Below, piece after piece: positions 1-11,218 of a DNA stretch of 64,000 nucleotides. This DNA is from Symbiodinium natans (taxonomy: Eukaryota > Sar > Dinophyceae > Suessiales > Symbiodiniaceae). The stretch spans positions 1 to 64,000 of the forward strand of contig CAJNDS010002520.1 of assembly GCA_905221605.1 (NCBI GenBank). The letters run 5' to 3'. A program made the position numbers and the translations under genes. The notes beneath the pieces are model-generated. The model made no database searches, had not been told where the DNA came from, and saw only the letters and a program-made list of their open reading frames with translations. Numbering within the stretch: position 1 is the first letter of the stretch; each line of letters opens with the position of its first letter.

Positions 1-2288
1 ACCCCCCATAGACTCCTCCACAAGATGTGCCTCTTGGGCGCAGAGGATTTAAAGTCCTCCGTCGGAACAAAAAAGTAATATATGTTTAAAACAGCGCGGA
101 AATTCCTCCGCTGGCCAGGCCACAGAAAATGCACTTCCGCGTACTCCGCGTCCTCCACTAACGCAAAATATGCAAGTGCGACAAAACTTTCTTCCTCCTG
201 ATGCTCCCACCCCACTCAACATGAATAGGGACCCGTGCACATTTTGTTGCAAGGCAACATTTCCGTGCAGGTGTCTGCCTGAGCTTCCCTGGCCTGCCTT
301 GGAAGCACTCAACATGAGTAGGGACGCGTCTGTCCTGCCAGTTTCACGCGGACGTGCCTTGCCGAACCATCGGTCTTGGAGTTCATGCTGCTCCCCCCAC
401 TCAACATGAATAGAGACCCGTGCATATTTCCTGCAAGGCAACATTTCCGTGCAGGTGTCTGCCTGAGCTTCCCTGGCCTGCCTTGGAAACACTCAACATG
501 AGTAGGGACGCGCCTGTCCTGCCAGTATCACACGGACGCGCCTTGCCGAACTATCGGTCTTGGAGTTCATGCTGCTCCCACCCCACTCAACATGAATAGG
601 GACCCGTGCAAATTTCCTGCAAGCCAACATTTCCGTGTCCCTGGCCTGCCTTGGAAACACTCAACATGAGAGTTTCACACGGAGTGCCTTGCCGAACTAT
701 CGGTCTTGGAGTTCATGCTGCGCCAGGACGAAAGTTCGTCGCATCGGGCACTTATGCCAGCATGTACGTGCAAACCCCCCACCCCCATAGACTCCTCCAC
801 CAGATGTGCCTCTGGGGCGCGGAGGATTTAAAGTCCTCCGTCGGAACAAAAAAGTAATATATGTTTAAAACAGCGCGCAAATTCCTCCGCTGGCCAGGCC
901 ACAGAAAATGCACTTCCGCGTACTCCGCGTCCTCCACTAACGCAAGATATGCAAGTGCGACAAAACTTTCTTCCTCCTGATGCTCCCACCCCACTCAACA
1001 TGAATAGGGACCCGTGCAAATTTCCTGCAAGGCAACATTTCCGTGTCCCTGGCCTGCCTTGGAAACACTCAACGTGAGAGTTTCACACGGACGTGCCTTG
1101 CCGAACTATCGGTCTTGGAGTTCATGCTGCTCCCACCCCACTCAACATGAATAGGGACCCGTGCAAATTTCCTGCAAGGCAACATTTCCGTGTCCCTGGC
1201 CTGCCTTGGAAACACTCAACATGAGAGTTTCACACGGACGTGCCTTGCCGAACTATCGGTCTTGGAGTTCATGCTGCTCCCACCCCACTCAACATGAATA
1301 GGGACCCGTGCAAATTTCCTGCAAGGCAACATTTCCGTGTCCCTGGCCTGCCTTGGAAACACTCAACATGAGAGTTTCACACGGACGTGCCTTGCCGAAC
1401 TATCGGTCTTGGAGTTCATGCTGCGCCAGGACGAAAGTTCGTCGCATCGGGCACTTATGCCAGCATGTACGTGCAAACCCCCCACCCCCATAGACTCCTC
1501 CACCAGATGTGCCTCTGGGGCGCGGAGGATTTAAAGTCCTCCGTCGGAACAAAAAAGTAATATATGTTTAAAACAGCGCGCAAATTCCTCCGCTGGCCAG
1601 GCCACAGAAAATGCACTTCCGCGTACTCCGCGTCCTCCACTAACGCAAGATATGCAAGTGCGACAAAACTTTCTTCCTCCTGATGCTCCCACCCCACTCA
1701 ACATGAATCGGTCTTGGAGTTCATGCTGCTCCCACCCCACTCAACATGAATAGGGACCCGTGCAAATTTCCTGCAAGCCAACATTTCCGTGCCCCTGGCC
1801 CCTGGCCTGCCTTGGAAACACTCAACATGAGAGTTTCACACGGACGTGCCTTGCCGAACTATCGGTCTTGGAGTTCATGAGCAGCACCCCACTCAACATG
1901 AATAGGGACCCGTGCAAATTTCCTGCAAGGCAACATTTCCGTGTCCCTGGCCTGCCTTGGAAACACTCAACATGAGAGTTTCACACGGAGTGCCTTGCCG
2001 AACTATCGGTCTTGGAGTTCATGCTGCGCCAGGACGAAAGTTCGTCGCATCGGGCACTTATGCCAGCATGTACGTGCAAACCCCCCACCCCCATAGACTC
2101 CTCCACCAGATGTGCCTCTGGGGCGCGGAGGATTTAAAGTCCTCCGTCGGAACAAAAAAGTAATATATGTTTAAAACAGCGCGCAAATTCCTCCGCTGGC
2201 CAGGCCACAGAAAATGCACTTCCGCGTACTCCGCGTCCTCCACTAACGCAAGATATGCAAGTGCGACAAAACTTTCTTCCTCCTGATG
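1..2288. repeat. Higher-order satellite, 146-bp subunit
   Basis: Tandem repeat already in progress at the window edge. A subunit of about 146 bp, recognised by AACATGAATAGGGACCC, recurs for example at about 998, 1144 and 1290. Longer blocks marked by GCGCCAGGACGAAAGTTCGT recur near 722, 1425 and 2027, so there is a higher-order period of about 0.6-0.8 kb. Copies are nearly identical, which points to recent amplification or homogenisation. Open frames through it simply follow the repeat, and I see no gene. Confidence 0.9.
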
Positions 2289-2411
2289 TATAAATTCAAA
2301 TGCTTGAGGCTACTTGTTGTCCTTGCAGTTTCGGCACCAGCAAGCGCCTGCCTGACCGCAGCGGGTATAAATTCAAATTTTAAAGACTATCCCAACCATG
2401 AACGAGAATAA
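2286..2411 (+). CDS. Possible secreted-protein first exon (41 codons)
   Basis: A short frame starts at ATG directly after the satellite and reads MYKFKCLRLLVVLAVSAPAS then A-C, which has the form of a signal peptide: basic start, hydrophobic core, and small residues before a possible cleavage. It could instead be a first exon ending near the GT at about 2365. The 13-mer TATAAATTCAAAT occurs at both ends of the segment, so part may be repeat-derived. No homologue is recognised and chance is a real possibility. Confidence 0.25.
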   Translation: MYKFKCLRLLVVLAVSAPASACLTAAGINSNFKDYPNHERE

Positions 2412-2584
2412 GGGTCCCTGCTTTAGTCCCTGGGCTTTTCGCCTGGCGAAGGTCGCATTCGCCAATATCCAGAGACTTCTCTCGGCGAGCTGCTGCTGCC
2501 TCCGCACACCATTTGCGCTCCGGCCCGCGCTGTTTTGGGTTTGGGGTTTGGGGTTGGGGATTTAGGGTTTAGAGTTTAGGGGAA

Positions 2585-2586
2585 CG

Positions 2587-2619
<33 letters not shown>

Positions 2620-2625
2620 GTGCGC

Positions 2626-2714
<89 letters not shown>

Positions 2715-2844
2715 TGTGTGTGTGTGTCTGTCTCAATGCCAGGTCTGGGTACATATTGGTGGATGGATAGGCAAAATATGGCGCAACCAAAAGCTGACGC
2801 AGAACCCGGGACTGAGCATCGCAGGGGTCTCAGGCCACAGCCAT

Positions 2845-2883
<39 letters not shown>
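2585..2883. repeat. (TG)n and (CA)n in inverted arrangement
   Basis: About 150 bp of (GTGC)n followed by (TG)n, then about 110 bp of unique sequence, then about 36 bp of (CA)n. The two dinucleotide tracts are reverse complements and could pair. Open frames over them code only for Cys/Val or His/Thr runs. Confidence 0.9.
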
Positions 2884-2885
<2 letters not shown>

Positions 2886-4146
2886 GTAGATGGAACGCGG
2901 AGTACGTTTTTTGAGGCTCACTGACGTAGGCCAGGAAGTCGAGCAGGTTGCCTTCCCCATGTCTGCCATTAAGGGCTGATCACTCGAGCAGCCTAGGCGA
3001 CCTTCAACCTTTTTTGGGATAGACTCATGGCTGTGTAGCCCCGAAGGTCAACGAGGGTTAAAACAGGGTTTTGGGGTCTCATGTGCCGTGTCCGAGCTTC
3101 TTCGAGGCAGCGTCCCTGCCGCGGCACTGGTGCAGAGACATGAGGCCACAGCAATGGGTCGCTTGGTTGGGGTTGTGGATCAACTCGGACCTTATCTAGC
3201 CATAAGCCCCATACAGTAGGGTGTAGGGTTTAGGGTTTCGGGTTCCATTGCGGGTTAGGGTTTATAAGCCTATCGTTGTTTCTCACGTTGCTGTATCGCC
3301 CGAAGCCAGAAGCCCCCAACGCCGAATCCTAAGTCGCGGTGGGGCCTCGCAAGGGAGGTGCTGCACAGCGCACCAAAACAGAGACGGTTTAGGGTTTTAG
3401 GGTTTTAGGAGTTTAGGATTTGCGGGTTTTAGGGTTTTAGGGTTTGAAGGCACTATCAACACGTTCTGATGCTCTCATTCCGAATAAGTACGAAGCCGCA
3501 GGGCAAGACTGAGGCTTGGGTTGCTGCCGCCTGGTTTGCTTGGGTTTCAGGCTGGGAATCTGAGGCCTGGGTCTGGGTTGATATTCACCTGCCAGTGGTG
3601 TTTAGACGCGCACGAGCGAGCGAGCGCGCGCAGTGTTGAAAGTGCCGAATCCATGTGACCCTAAACCCTAGACCCTAAACCCGAAATGGTTCGGGCGGGA
3701 GACAGCGCATGGCCCAAACGCTGGGAGTTTTTTCACCTTTGTCGTCACTGCCACGTTTTCGCACTCTTGCACGGAGGTGTTAGGAGGAGTTGAGGTTCAG
3801 GGGTTTTGACAGTTGGAGCTTGTCTTACATCTAGGTTGCCTCTTCAGGATCAAGCTGTCATGTTGCCGGCATGACGCACTAGCAAGCAGAGCGAAACTCT
3901 GCAAACGCCCATGTTTTCCGTAGGTCGCAAGGATTGGAAATCTCAGGTGTCGAACACAAAAGCTCCGCTGGAAGGTGTTCAAGAAGCCCTAAACCCTGCA
4001 AGGTAGCAGCCCGGGCCCACTGTACCAAATACTTGGAGTGTAACTGTATGTACAAGAGGACTCTCAGAAGAGCCACATTCGCATGCTATCTTGCCAGAGC
4101 CTTGCTTTGCTTCTGAAGACCCCAACCTAGCCAAGCCAAAAGAAAC

Positions 4147-4254
4147 CTACTATTGCTTAAGAACCCCAAAAGAATAAAAAACAATACTCCCCATATTACC
4201 CTCAATAAGGAAGACTATTTGTTGTTTTTTCGGGGTTCTGAAGCAATTAGTAGA
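4147..4254. mobile_element. Short inverted-repeat element, family C copy 1
   Basis: The left end reads CTACTATTGCTTAAGAACCC and the right end is its near reverse complement (GGGGTTCTGAAGCAATTAGT). The core carries CATATTACCCT. Two relatives lie at 19780-19885 (opposite orientation) and 46799-46893. The size of ~105 bp and lack of coding capacity fit a MITE- or introner-like element. Confidence 0.7.
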
Positions 4255-4373
4255 ACAGGCCCAAAATCCAAGTTCAGCCAGGACGAGTTGACAAGCAGCC
4301 GCACCTTTCTCAGCGTGAGGCCCGTGGGAATCGGCCCAGGGAGTGGAAGGAAGAAGAGCAAAGGGGGAAGAAG

Positions 4374-4690
4374 GTTTAGGGTTTAGGGTTTAGGGTTTAG
4401 GGTGTAGGGTTTAGGGTTTAGGGTTTAGGGGGCCTTTTGGGGTTTGTGGTGTTTCGATTTTTTCGAACTTGAGAAGCAAGACTCTGGGATGTCTCTGGGG
4501 TGTCTGGGCGTTGAGATCCCCATCGCAACACAAAGCTCCCGTCCTCATTGCCCGAATCGCAGCCGCGGGCTTCGAAGGCATGCTGTGCAGTCACGGTTTA
4601 GGGTTTAGGGTTTAGGGTTTAGGGTTTAGGGTTTAGGGTTTAGGGTTTAGGCTTGAGGGTTTAGGGTTTAGGGTTTAGGGTTTAGGGTTG
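4374..4690 (+). repeat. Telomere-like arrays, TTTAGGG orientation
   Basis: Two TTTAGGG runs (4374-4432 and 4596-4688) separated by about 160 bp of unique sequence. That spacer ends with an exon-like piece (about 4563-4595) which abuts GTTTAGGG. The arrays are interstitial and contain variants such as TTGAGGG. Confidence 0.95.
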
Positions 4691-4789
4691 GGATCCGAAG
4701 CTGGGCCTGAGTCTCACGCACCAACTCGCAAACCCTTGCAAGCCTGACCCAGCAAAAACACCAGGGGTCACATTGGGGTCAGCCTATAA

Positions 4790-5498
4790 CCCTAAACCCT
4801 AAACCCTAAACCCGAGCCCCTAAACCCTAAACCCTAAACCCTAAACCCTAAACCCTAAACCCTAAACCCTAAACCCTAAACCCTAAACCCTAATACCCTA
4901 AACCCTAAACCCTAAACCCTAAACCCTAAACCCTAAACCCTAAACCCTAAACCCTAAACCCTAAACCCTAAACCTAACCCTAAACCCTAAACCCTAAACC
5001 CTAAACCCTAAACCCTAAACCCTAAACCCTAAACCCTAAACCCTAAACCCTAAACCCTAAACCCTAAACCCTAAACCCATAAACCCTAAACCCATAAACC
5101 CAAAACCCATAAACCCAAAACCCATAAACCCTAAACCCTAAACCCTAAACCCTAAACCCATAAACCCTAAACCCTAAACCCTAAACCCTAAACCCTAAAC
5201 CCTAAACCCTAAACCCTAAACCCTAAACCCTAAACCCTAAACCCTAAACCCTAAACCCTAAACCCTAAACCCTAAACCCTAAACCCTAAACCCTAAACCC
5301 TAGACCCTAAACCCTAGACCCTAGACCCTAGACCCTAGACCCTAGACCCTAAACCCTAGACCCTAGACCCTAGACCCCCTAGACCCTAAACCCTAAACCC
5401 TAAACCCTAAACCCTAAACCCTAAACCCTAAACCCTAAACCCTAAACCCTAAACCCTAAACCCTTAAACCCTAAACCCTAAACCCTAAACCCTAAACC
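4790..5498 (-). repeat. Largest telomere-like array, CCCTAAA orientation
   Basis: About 700 bp of (CCCTAAA)n with blocks of variants: CCCATAAA near 5075-5165 and CCCTAGA near 5300-5380. Variants cluster in blocks, which suggests local unequal exchange or slippage rather than random decay. Unique DNA lies on both sides, so it is not a chromosome end. Confidence 0.97.
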
Positions 5499-5588
5499 GG
5501 ATCAAGGGGGTTACATGGACACGGCTCCGCAGGCCGGCCGGCCTCGAGCTGCACTTTTGCGCGCCCGTGGAGGCAGCTGTGGGATTGC

Positions 5589-5714
5589 CTTGGTAGCCCA
5601 GTGGTGCCCCTTTTCCCTTTTAGCGGTTTAGGGTTTAGGGTTTAGGGTTCCCTTGTAAAGTAACCAACGCAAAAAGGGGTGCCCTCATCATGATATGGTT
5701 ACTAGGCTACTAAG
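5589..5714. mobile_element. Family A inverted-repeat element with a telomere-like block inside
   Basis: The ends are CTTGGTAGCCCAG on the left and CTAGGCTACTAAG on the right, matching the terminal inverted repeats of the family A introns at 48810 and 50148. Where other copies read GGGTTCAAGGTTCCC, this one has GGTTTAGGG repeated three times and then TTCCC. The preceding ~75 bp are open and exon-like, but no clear splice donor was found. Confidence 0.7.
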
Positions 5715-6881
5715 TTGAGCTTTCATCACGGTCTCCTCCTGAATTCTCGTGTGGTTCCCCGGAAGAGACTCAGGGATCAAACCGAGCCCAAGAGTTGCGA
5801 ATGTTGAGCCGGGCTGCCGAGTCTAAGCTTTTCTGCAGCCTGATTGCCCAACCCCCATTCCTCAAGTCAACCAGTCTCCAAACTCTTTACATAACTCATG
5901 CCGAAGACCCTCCCCGAACCGTCGTACGCAAGTTTTCGCGTGAAGGCTGCACGAGGGCCTGCTGGCCCTTAGCCTTAAATCCCTAGGCCTGAGGGTTCAC
6001 ACGGCCAATTTGACAGTACGAATAAAAGAGCGGCCATCATGGATGTGCCTCGTCTGCCTCGTCTGCCTCGTGTGTGTGTGTGTGTGTGTACACGCGCGCG
6101 CTTGCGTGCCTGCATGCGTGTGTTGATTGTTCACTTGCCCAGTGGTTCGTTCGGGTGCCCTGCAAGGCCGGAGATGGGGTGAAGATCTGCGCCCTGACTA
6201 AACAGACCCGGGGCATGCTTGTGGTTGTTAAAGTCGAGGCTATGGCCCGTTGACATGTCGCCTGTACTCTCTCTGCAATGCTCATCATCCGCAGGAAATA
6301 TGACTACATGACTACATGAGGATATGATGCAGTGCTAAGGGGCTCCTTGGTACATGGGTACATGTCTTGGTGCTCTTTCGGGGTGGCATCCTGGCGTGTG
6401 TCTGGCCCTCTTGAGATTATAGATAGATTTTTCCATCCAGTGCCTTGCATAATTATTCCCACAAGTTCCCAACCAGTAAACCAAACCCCAACAGCTTCGG
6501 TGTCTCAGGTTCCCTCTTCTGCCGTGGACCCGAAGCTTCGTCGGACAGTCCCTCCTCGAAGCGGGTTTGCCGCGTTTCTGGCGTCCACTTCCTCTGCCAA
6601 TCCACATCTCTTGTGCAACTGTGCTCAAAGTTGGGCATGGTAGTTCATCCTTGTTCTTGTCTCCAGGGCCGTAACAAGCTATGCAGGAACCCTGGGTCTA
6701 TGGGCCCCAGAAGCCTCAAGCATGAATCCGTTCGGTCCAGGGCTTAAAGACACCCAAGCCTCAGGACGGGCTTGAAGAGGCAATTAGGATGGTTTCGGCA
6801 TGTGCGTCATCCTTGGGACTTGATATCAGAACCTGCGCAGCACTTGCTCTCTTCAGCCTTCTATTCAAGCCCTGCAAAGGG

Positions 6882-6952
6882 GGTTTAGGGTTTAGGGTTA
6901 GGGTTTAGGGTTTAGGGTTTAGGGTTTAGGGTTTAGGGTTAGGGTTTAGGGT
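6882..6952 (+). repeat. Telomere-like array
   Basis: About ten TTTAGGG units, two of them shortened to TTAGGG. Interstitial. Confidence 0.95.
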
Positions 6953-7747
6953 TCTGCCTCAGGCACGCCCTGCCGTCACCCACCGCCGTGACCACCATCG
7001 CGATCCAGCCCACATTGGCCATCCTCAATGCCTTGCCACTAGGACTTCTGTTTCTTTGTTTTCGGTCTGGGCTCGTGCCCTTTCATGAGGATCAGGTACA
7101 TGCAATCCTTTAAGGCACCTTAAACTGTCTAGGGAGGGGTCTTGATGACGGAGTAAGGTATATTCCCTGATGAAGGGGTATGGTTTTGTGCCCTCCAGCG
7201 AACGAACACTGTGCCTCTGTCCTACGAGAAGAGGTTGAACCAAACTCTGCGATGAGGCTAGATATCTAATCTGTCATGAAAGCCAAATATCACCATGTCG
7301 GTGTACTTACCCGAAACCCTAAACCGACACTTCTTGCCAGCAGGTACTTTGCATGCTAGGCCACCCCTAGACCCCAAAACTCCAAGCCCTCGAAAGTCAG
7401 CCACTATGAGCCCTAAACTTCTAAGCCCTGAGAATCCCAAAGCCCCTAGAGCCCGAAAACACGTAACTCCAAAACCCCCTAGACCTCTAAAGACCCTAAC
7501 CCCTAAAACCCTTATGCCCCTAGAAACCCCCAAACCCCATATAAAACCCCTAAACCCTAAACCCTGAACCCTAAAGATGCCAAAACCCGTGTGTCCTGCA
7601 AAAATCCCTGGTCCCGGAAAGACACCAAACCCCAACAACCCTCCAGCCCCAAGTATCTAAGGTTGGAACCATGGGCCCTTAGCATGGTCCCTTACCCTTG
7701 TTTTTGGGATCCGAAGTATGGGCCCTTACTATACATAACATACTTGG

Positions 7748-7990
7748 AACCCTAAACCCTGAACCCTAGGGTTAGTGCAGTCGCGCTCAGTTGCTCAGAC
7801 TCAGAGATAGCGCCGAGTAAATCCTAAACCCTAAACCCTAAATTACTAAACTCTGAACCCTGAACCCTGAACCCTAAACCCTAAACCCTAACCCTAAACC
7901 CTAAACCCTAAACCCTAAACCCTAAACCCTAAACCCTAAACCCTAAACCCTAAACCCTAAACCCTAAACCCTAAACCCTAAACCCTACCC
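7748..7990 (-). repeat. Telomere-like array before an exon
   Basis: CCCTAAA units, degenerate at first and regular from about 7857. The array ends about 10 bp before the acceptor of the exon starting at 7998, so CCCTAAA lies on the acceptor side of the intron. Confidence 0.95.
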
Positions 7991-7997
7991 CTGGGAG

Positions 7998-10900
7998 GAT
8001 GCCTGGGCTTGCGCTACACCACCAAGCCAGAGAAGAACAGGTACTTGGAGGCGAAGCGGCGCGAGTCGGGTCAAAGCTTACAAGAAGTGAGAGGGCTTGG
8101 GGTCCAAATGGATGTTTCTATGATTATATGATGACGTGGTTCATGCTATTGCCACACTATTTTTGTCTGGTTACGCAGTTATGCCATTATTTCATCTCTC
8201 TCTATATATTAAAGTTATTGTATTATGTTTGTTAGATAATGTGATTATCCCAGGCTGCCTCCTCGTTTTTCACATTATTGTAGCATCATTGTTCTAACAT
8301 TCTAGTTTTTTTGTATCAGTTGAGACCCTTCTGTGCTTCGTGCATCCCGCGTTGCTGAGGCAACTGAGGCCACGGTGCCAAGTTTCTCGCGGAGGCACAT
8401 CTACAGCTTTCCAGGCTCGGCAAGCGGCGGTTTGGGGGTTTAGGGTTTAGAGCTTGGGGTTTACCATGTGCTTTCTACAGCTGTAAGAGCGTATGAAGCG
8501 AGTCCCGGCAGAAAGGGCTCCTCATGAAGGCTAAGGCAGAGGCATGGCATCTCAAGAATCGAAGCCCGAGTTCTCTTGGGCCACAAGAGCATTCTTGTCA
8601 GCATAGGAATGTAGCAATGTAACAATGTCATACTGAAATAACTTACTAATGTCAGAAAGTAGTAATGCAATCATATGATTGTAAGTATATATATATATAA
8701 GAAGTTGCAGAGCCCAGGTGTGCGCCGCGAGGGCCTGGCTGTGATCGCCAGGCTCCATTTGCAGTGGGTCAGCTCAAGGATTCAAAAGGCTCAAGGTTCA
8801 GGGTGTGCTGGGTTTAGGGTTCAGGGTTTAGGGCTTAGGGTTTTTAGGATTTAGGGTTTATAGGGTTTATAGGGTTTATAGGGTGTATAGGGTTTAGGGT
8901 TTCTAGGGTTTAGGGAGGAGACGGCCGCCTGTCTCGCCTGGTGTTATGAAGGGCAGAGCACCGGAAGTATCATTGCCGTGTTGCAGTGCTCGATGACCCC
9001 TTAGGGTTTAGGGTTTAGGGTTTAGGGTTTAGGGTTTAGGGTTTAGGGTTAGGGTGGCAAAGAGCTCGAGAGACGGCATCAATGGTACATGGCGCGAATC
9101 ACATGAAGCAAAGGAAGATAAGGACACTGCATAATGACGAGCGACGCACCAGACTCACGGATCGATTCCATTTTCAATCACGAAGGATAGCTACAAGTGC
9201 AGAACAGTTCTGTGTCGACCAAGCTTCATCTCATCATGTCTCAACTACCGCAAGCCCATGCGAATGGAAGCACTCGAACAAAAGCAAAAGCAGCGTGAGC
9301 TGCGAGGCTAGATACCGGCGCGCCCTGGTCGGCCCCAGCCAAGTTCGCCTGGGAGGCCTTCAACAAGGAGGCAGGAGATGGTGCTTGGGGTCGTAGGAGT
9401 AAGGGATTGGCGAAGTAGGCTTTTCTGTTTGGAAAGTTGAAGCTTTTTGGGGGCTCTTTCAAACTGCACCCATGGCGCAGGCTGCGTGCTTGAATCGTAA
9501 GCAACATGTTGTACAGTCAGCATTACGTCCCAGTCTCGTCCAGTCTCTAAACCTTTTAAACCCTCGAACCCTAAACCCAGTACACCTGCCGCAATCCTGT
9601 GGAGTGAATCCCGACCCCCTACCATCCTTCAGAGTGAATCCCGACCCCCTACCTCCGAAGCCTCAAGCCCAAGACACACATCCACACGCTCACCTCGCCG
9701 CGACCTCGCCCCCAAATCTTCAGATCTTCAGCCCATACCAGCATGGGCTTTTCAGACCTGAACCCTAAACCCCTAAACCCTAAACCCTACAACCCCCTAA
9801 AAAAAGGCTCCTTCATGGGGTTGAGTATGGGGATTCTAGGGGCCCAATAGCCCATCCTGATCCCCGACCTACCCAGCAAGGCTGCAGATGGCGGGCAGTT
9901 CCTGCAGCTGCGCCAGGACCTGTCCGACCTCGGTGACCCTAAGCCCTAAACCCTAAACCCTAAACCCTAAACCCTAAGCCCTAAGCCCTAAACCCTAAAC
10001 CCTAAACCCTAAACCCTAAACTGAACCCTAAACCCTAAATCCTGAACCCTAAACCCTAAACCCTAAAGGGTGGTCCATGTCTGGGCTCCATAAGCAACCC
10101 TATGGATGGGTAGTTCTCTCTATACAGGGCGCCGTACCATTTTCCCTACTTGAAGGTTCATGGTACTTACTAACCAATGATAACTGTACTTATAACCCTA
10201 CTTATAATTGGTTAGTAAGTACCATGAACCTCCAAGTAGATTCGCAGGTTTCTAAAGGGTGCCGTACTGTACAGGGGACCAATAGCTCAAGGCTTCCAGG
10301 CTCTCCAAGACTAAACCCGATCGGATTCCCACTCTCATTCCTTGCAATTTCAATGACATCCCGTTATATCCCGTTATCATCCATTAATTTAACAGGATAC
10401 CCCTAAACCCAAAACCCTCAGCCTTAAACCCCAAACCCCACTACAGGGTATGGGGTTCTTCGGTTCCAGGAGAACGAAGGGGCTGCGGCCGGCGTGTTTT
10501 TCGAGCCCCTGAGCCTCCCAGCTCCAAAGGAGTTCCGTGTTGCGGGTTTAGGGTTTAGGGTTTGGGGTTTAGGGTTTAGGGTGTAGGGTTTAGGGTTTTG
10601 GGTGTTTCAGGGGTTCGGAAGTCACCTTAGACCCTAAACCCAAAACCCTTAAACCCCAGTCATCATATGCAGTCTATGGTGAGGGTCCTCCCCAGCCTAG
10701 TTGCGGGAAAGGTTCTTTAGCTGAGGCCACTACGAGATCCGTGTGACGTGTCCCAACTGGCCGCTTTGCTCGACTCAGAAATTTCGAAGGGACCCAGGGG
10801 CTAGGGTTGAGGAGCTAAGGGCAGTTCTCCGGCAGAACAGGGTCTTTTACAGCCAAAGGCTCCGTGTGATCCACAGAAGTTGTGCAGTACCATGCTATGG

Positions 10901-11174
10901 CATATAACCCTGAGCTTGAGAGCCTTTCGCTTTTTCTTGGTTTGGGCTTAGGGTATTTGGGAAAGCGGCGTTCATGCGCGCACCAGCATGTGGACCACCC
11001 TTGCACCCTGTCAGAGACTTTCTTTCGCACTTTCCATGAGCGCTGGCCACACCCCACGGCAATTTAGGTAGACTCTCCGTGTAAGTTCCATGTATATGAA
11101 TCCAAATTCAAATCAGAGTCGGAAACCCTAACCCTCAATCCCTTGGGGCCGTACATGCGTAAACCCCAAAATTC

Positions 11175-11218
<44 letters not shown>

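Larger units (their letters stand above)
2412..4373. other. Gene-poor stretch with microsatellites
   Basis: Holds a (GTGC)n/(TG)n tract at about 2585-2735, a (CA)n tract at 2848-2883, and short degenerate TTTAGGG runs (2538-2581, 3215-3260, 3379-3452). A 21-22 bp inverted-repeat element lies at 4147-4254. No exon could be supported in this stretch. Confidence 0.6.
5715..7997. other. Gene-poor stretch before gene 1
   Basis: Mostly unique sequence with a (TG)n run at about 6070, a TTTAGGG array at 6882-6952, degenerate CCC-rich telomere-like text at 7370-7670, and a CCCTAAA array at 7748-7990. A piece following CTGCCTCAG at about 6961-7015 is open and could be an exon, but I could not place a donor for it. 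Confidence 0.5.

Noticed and set aside
4790-5498. A true chromosome end (telomere)
   Set aside because: The array is flanked by unique sequence on both sides, and dozens of similar arrays in both orientations occur through the window.
7258-7638. 126-codon frame on the - strand rich in Gly, Phe, Arg and Leu
   Set aside because: Arises from degenerate CCCTAAA-like text, whose complement reads GF/RVLG in a loop.
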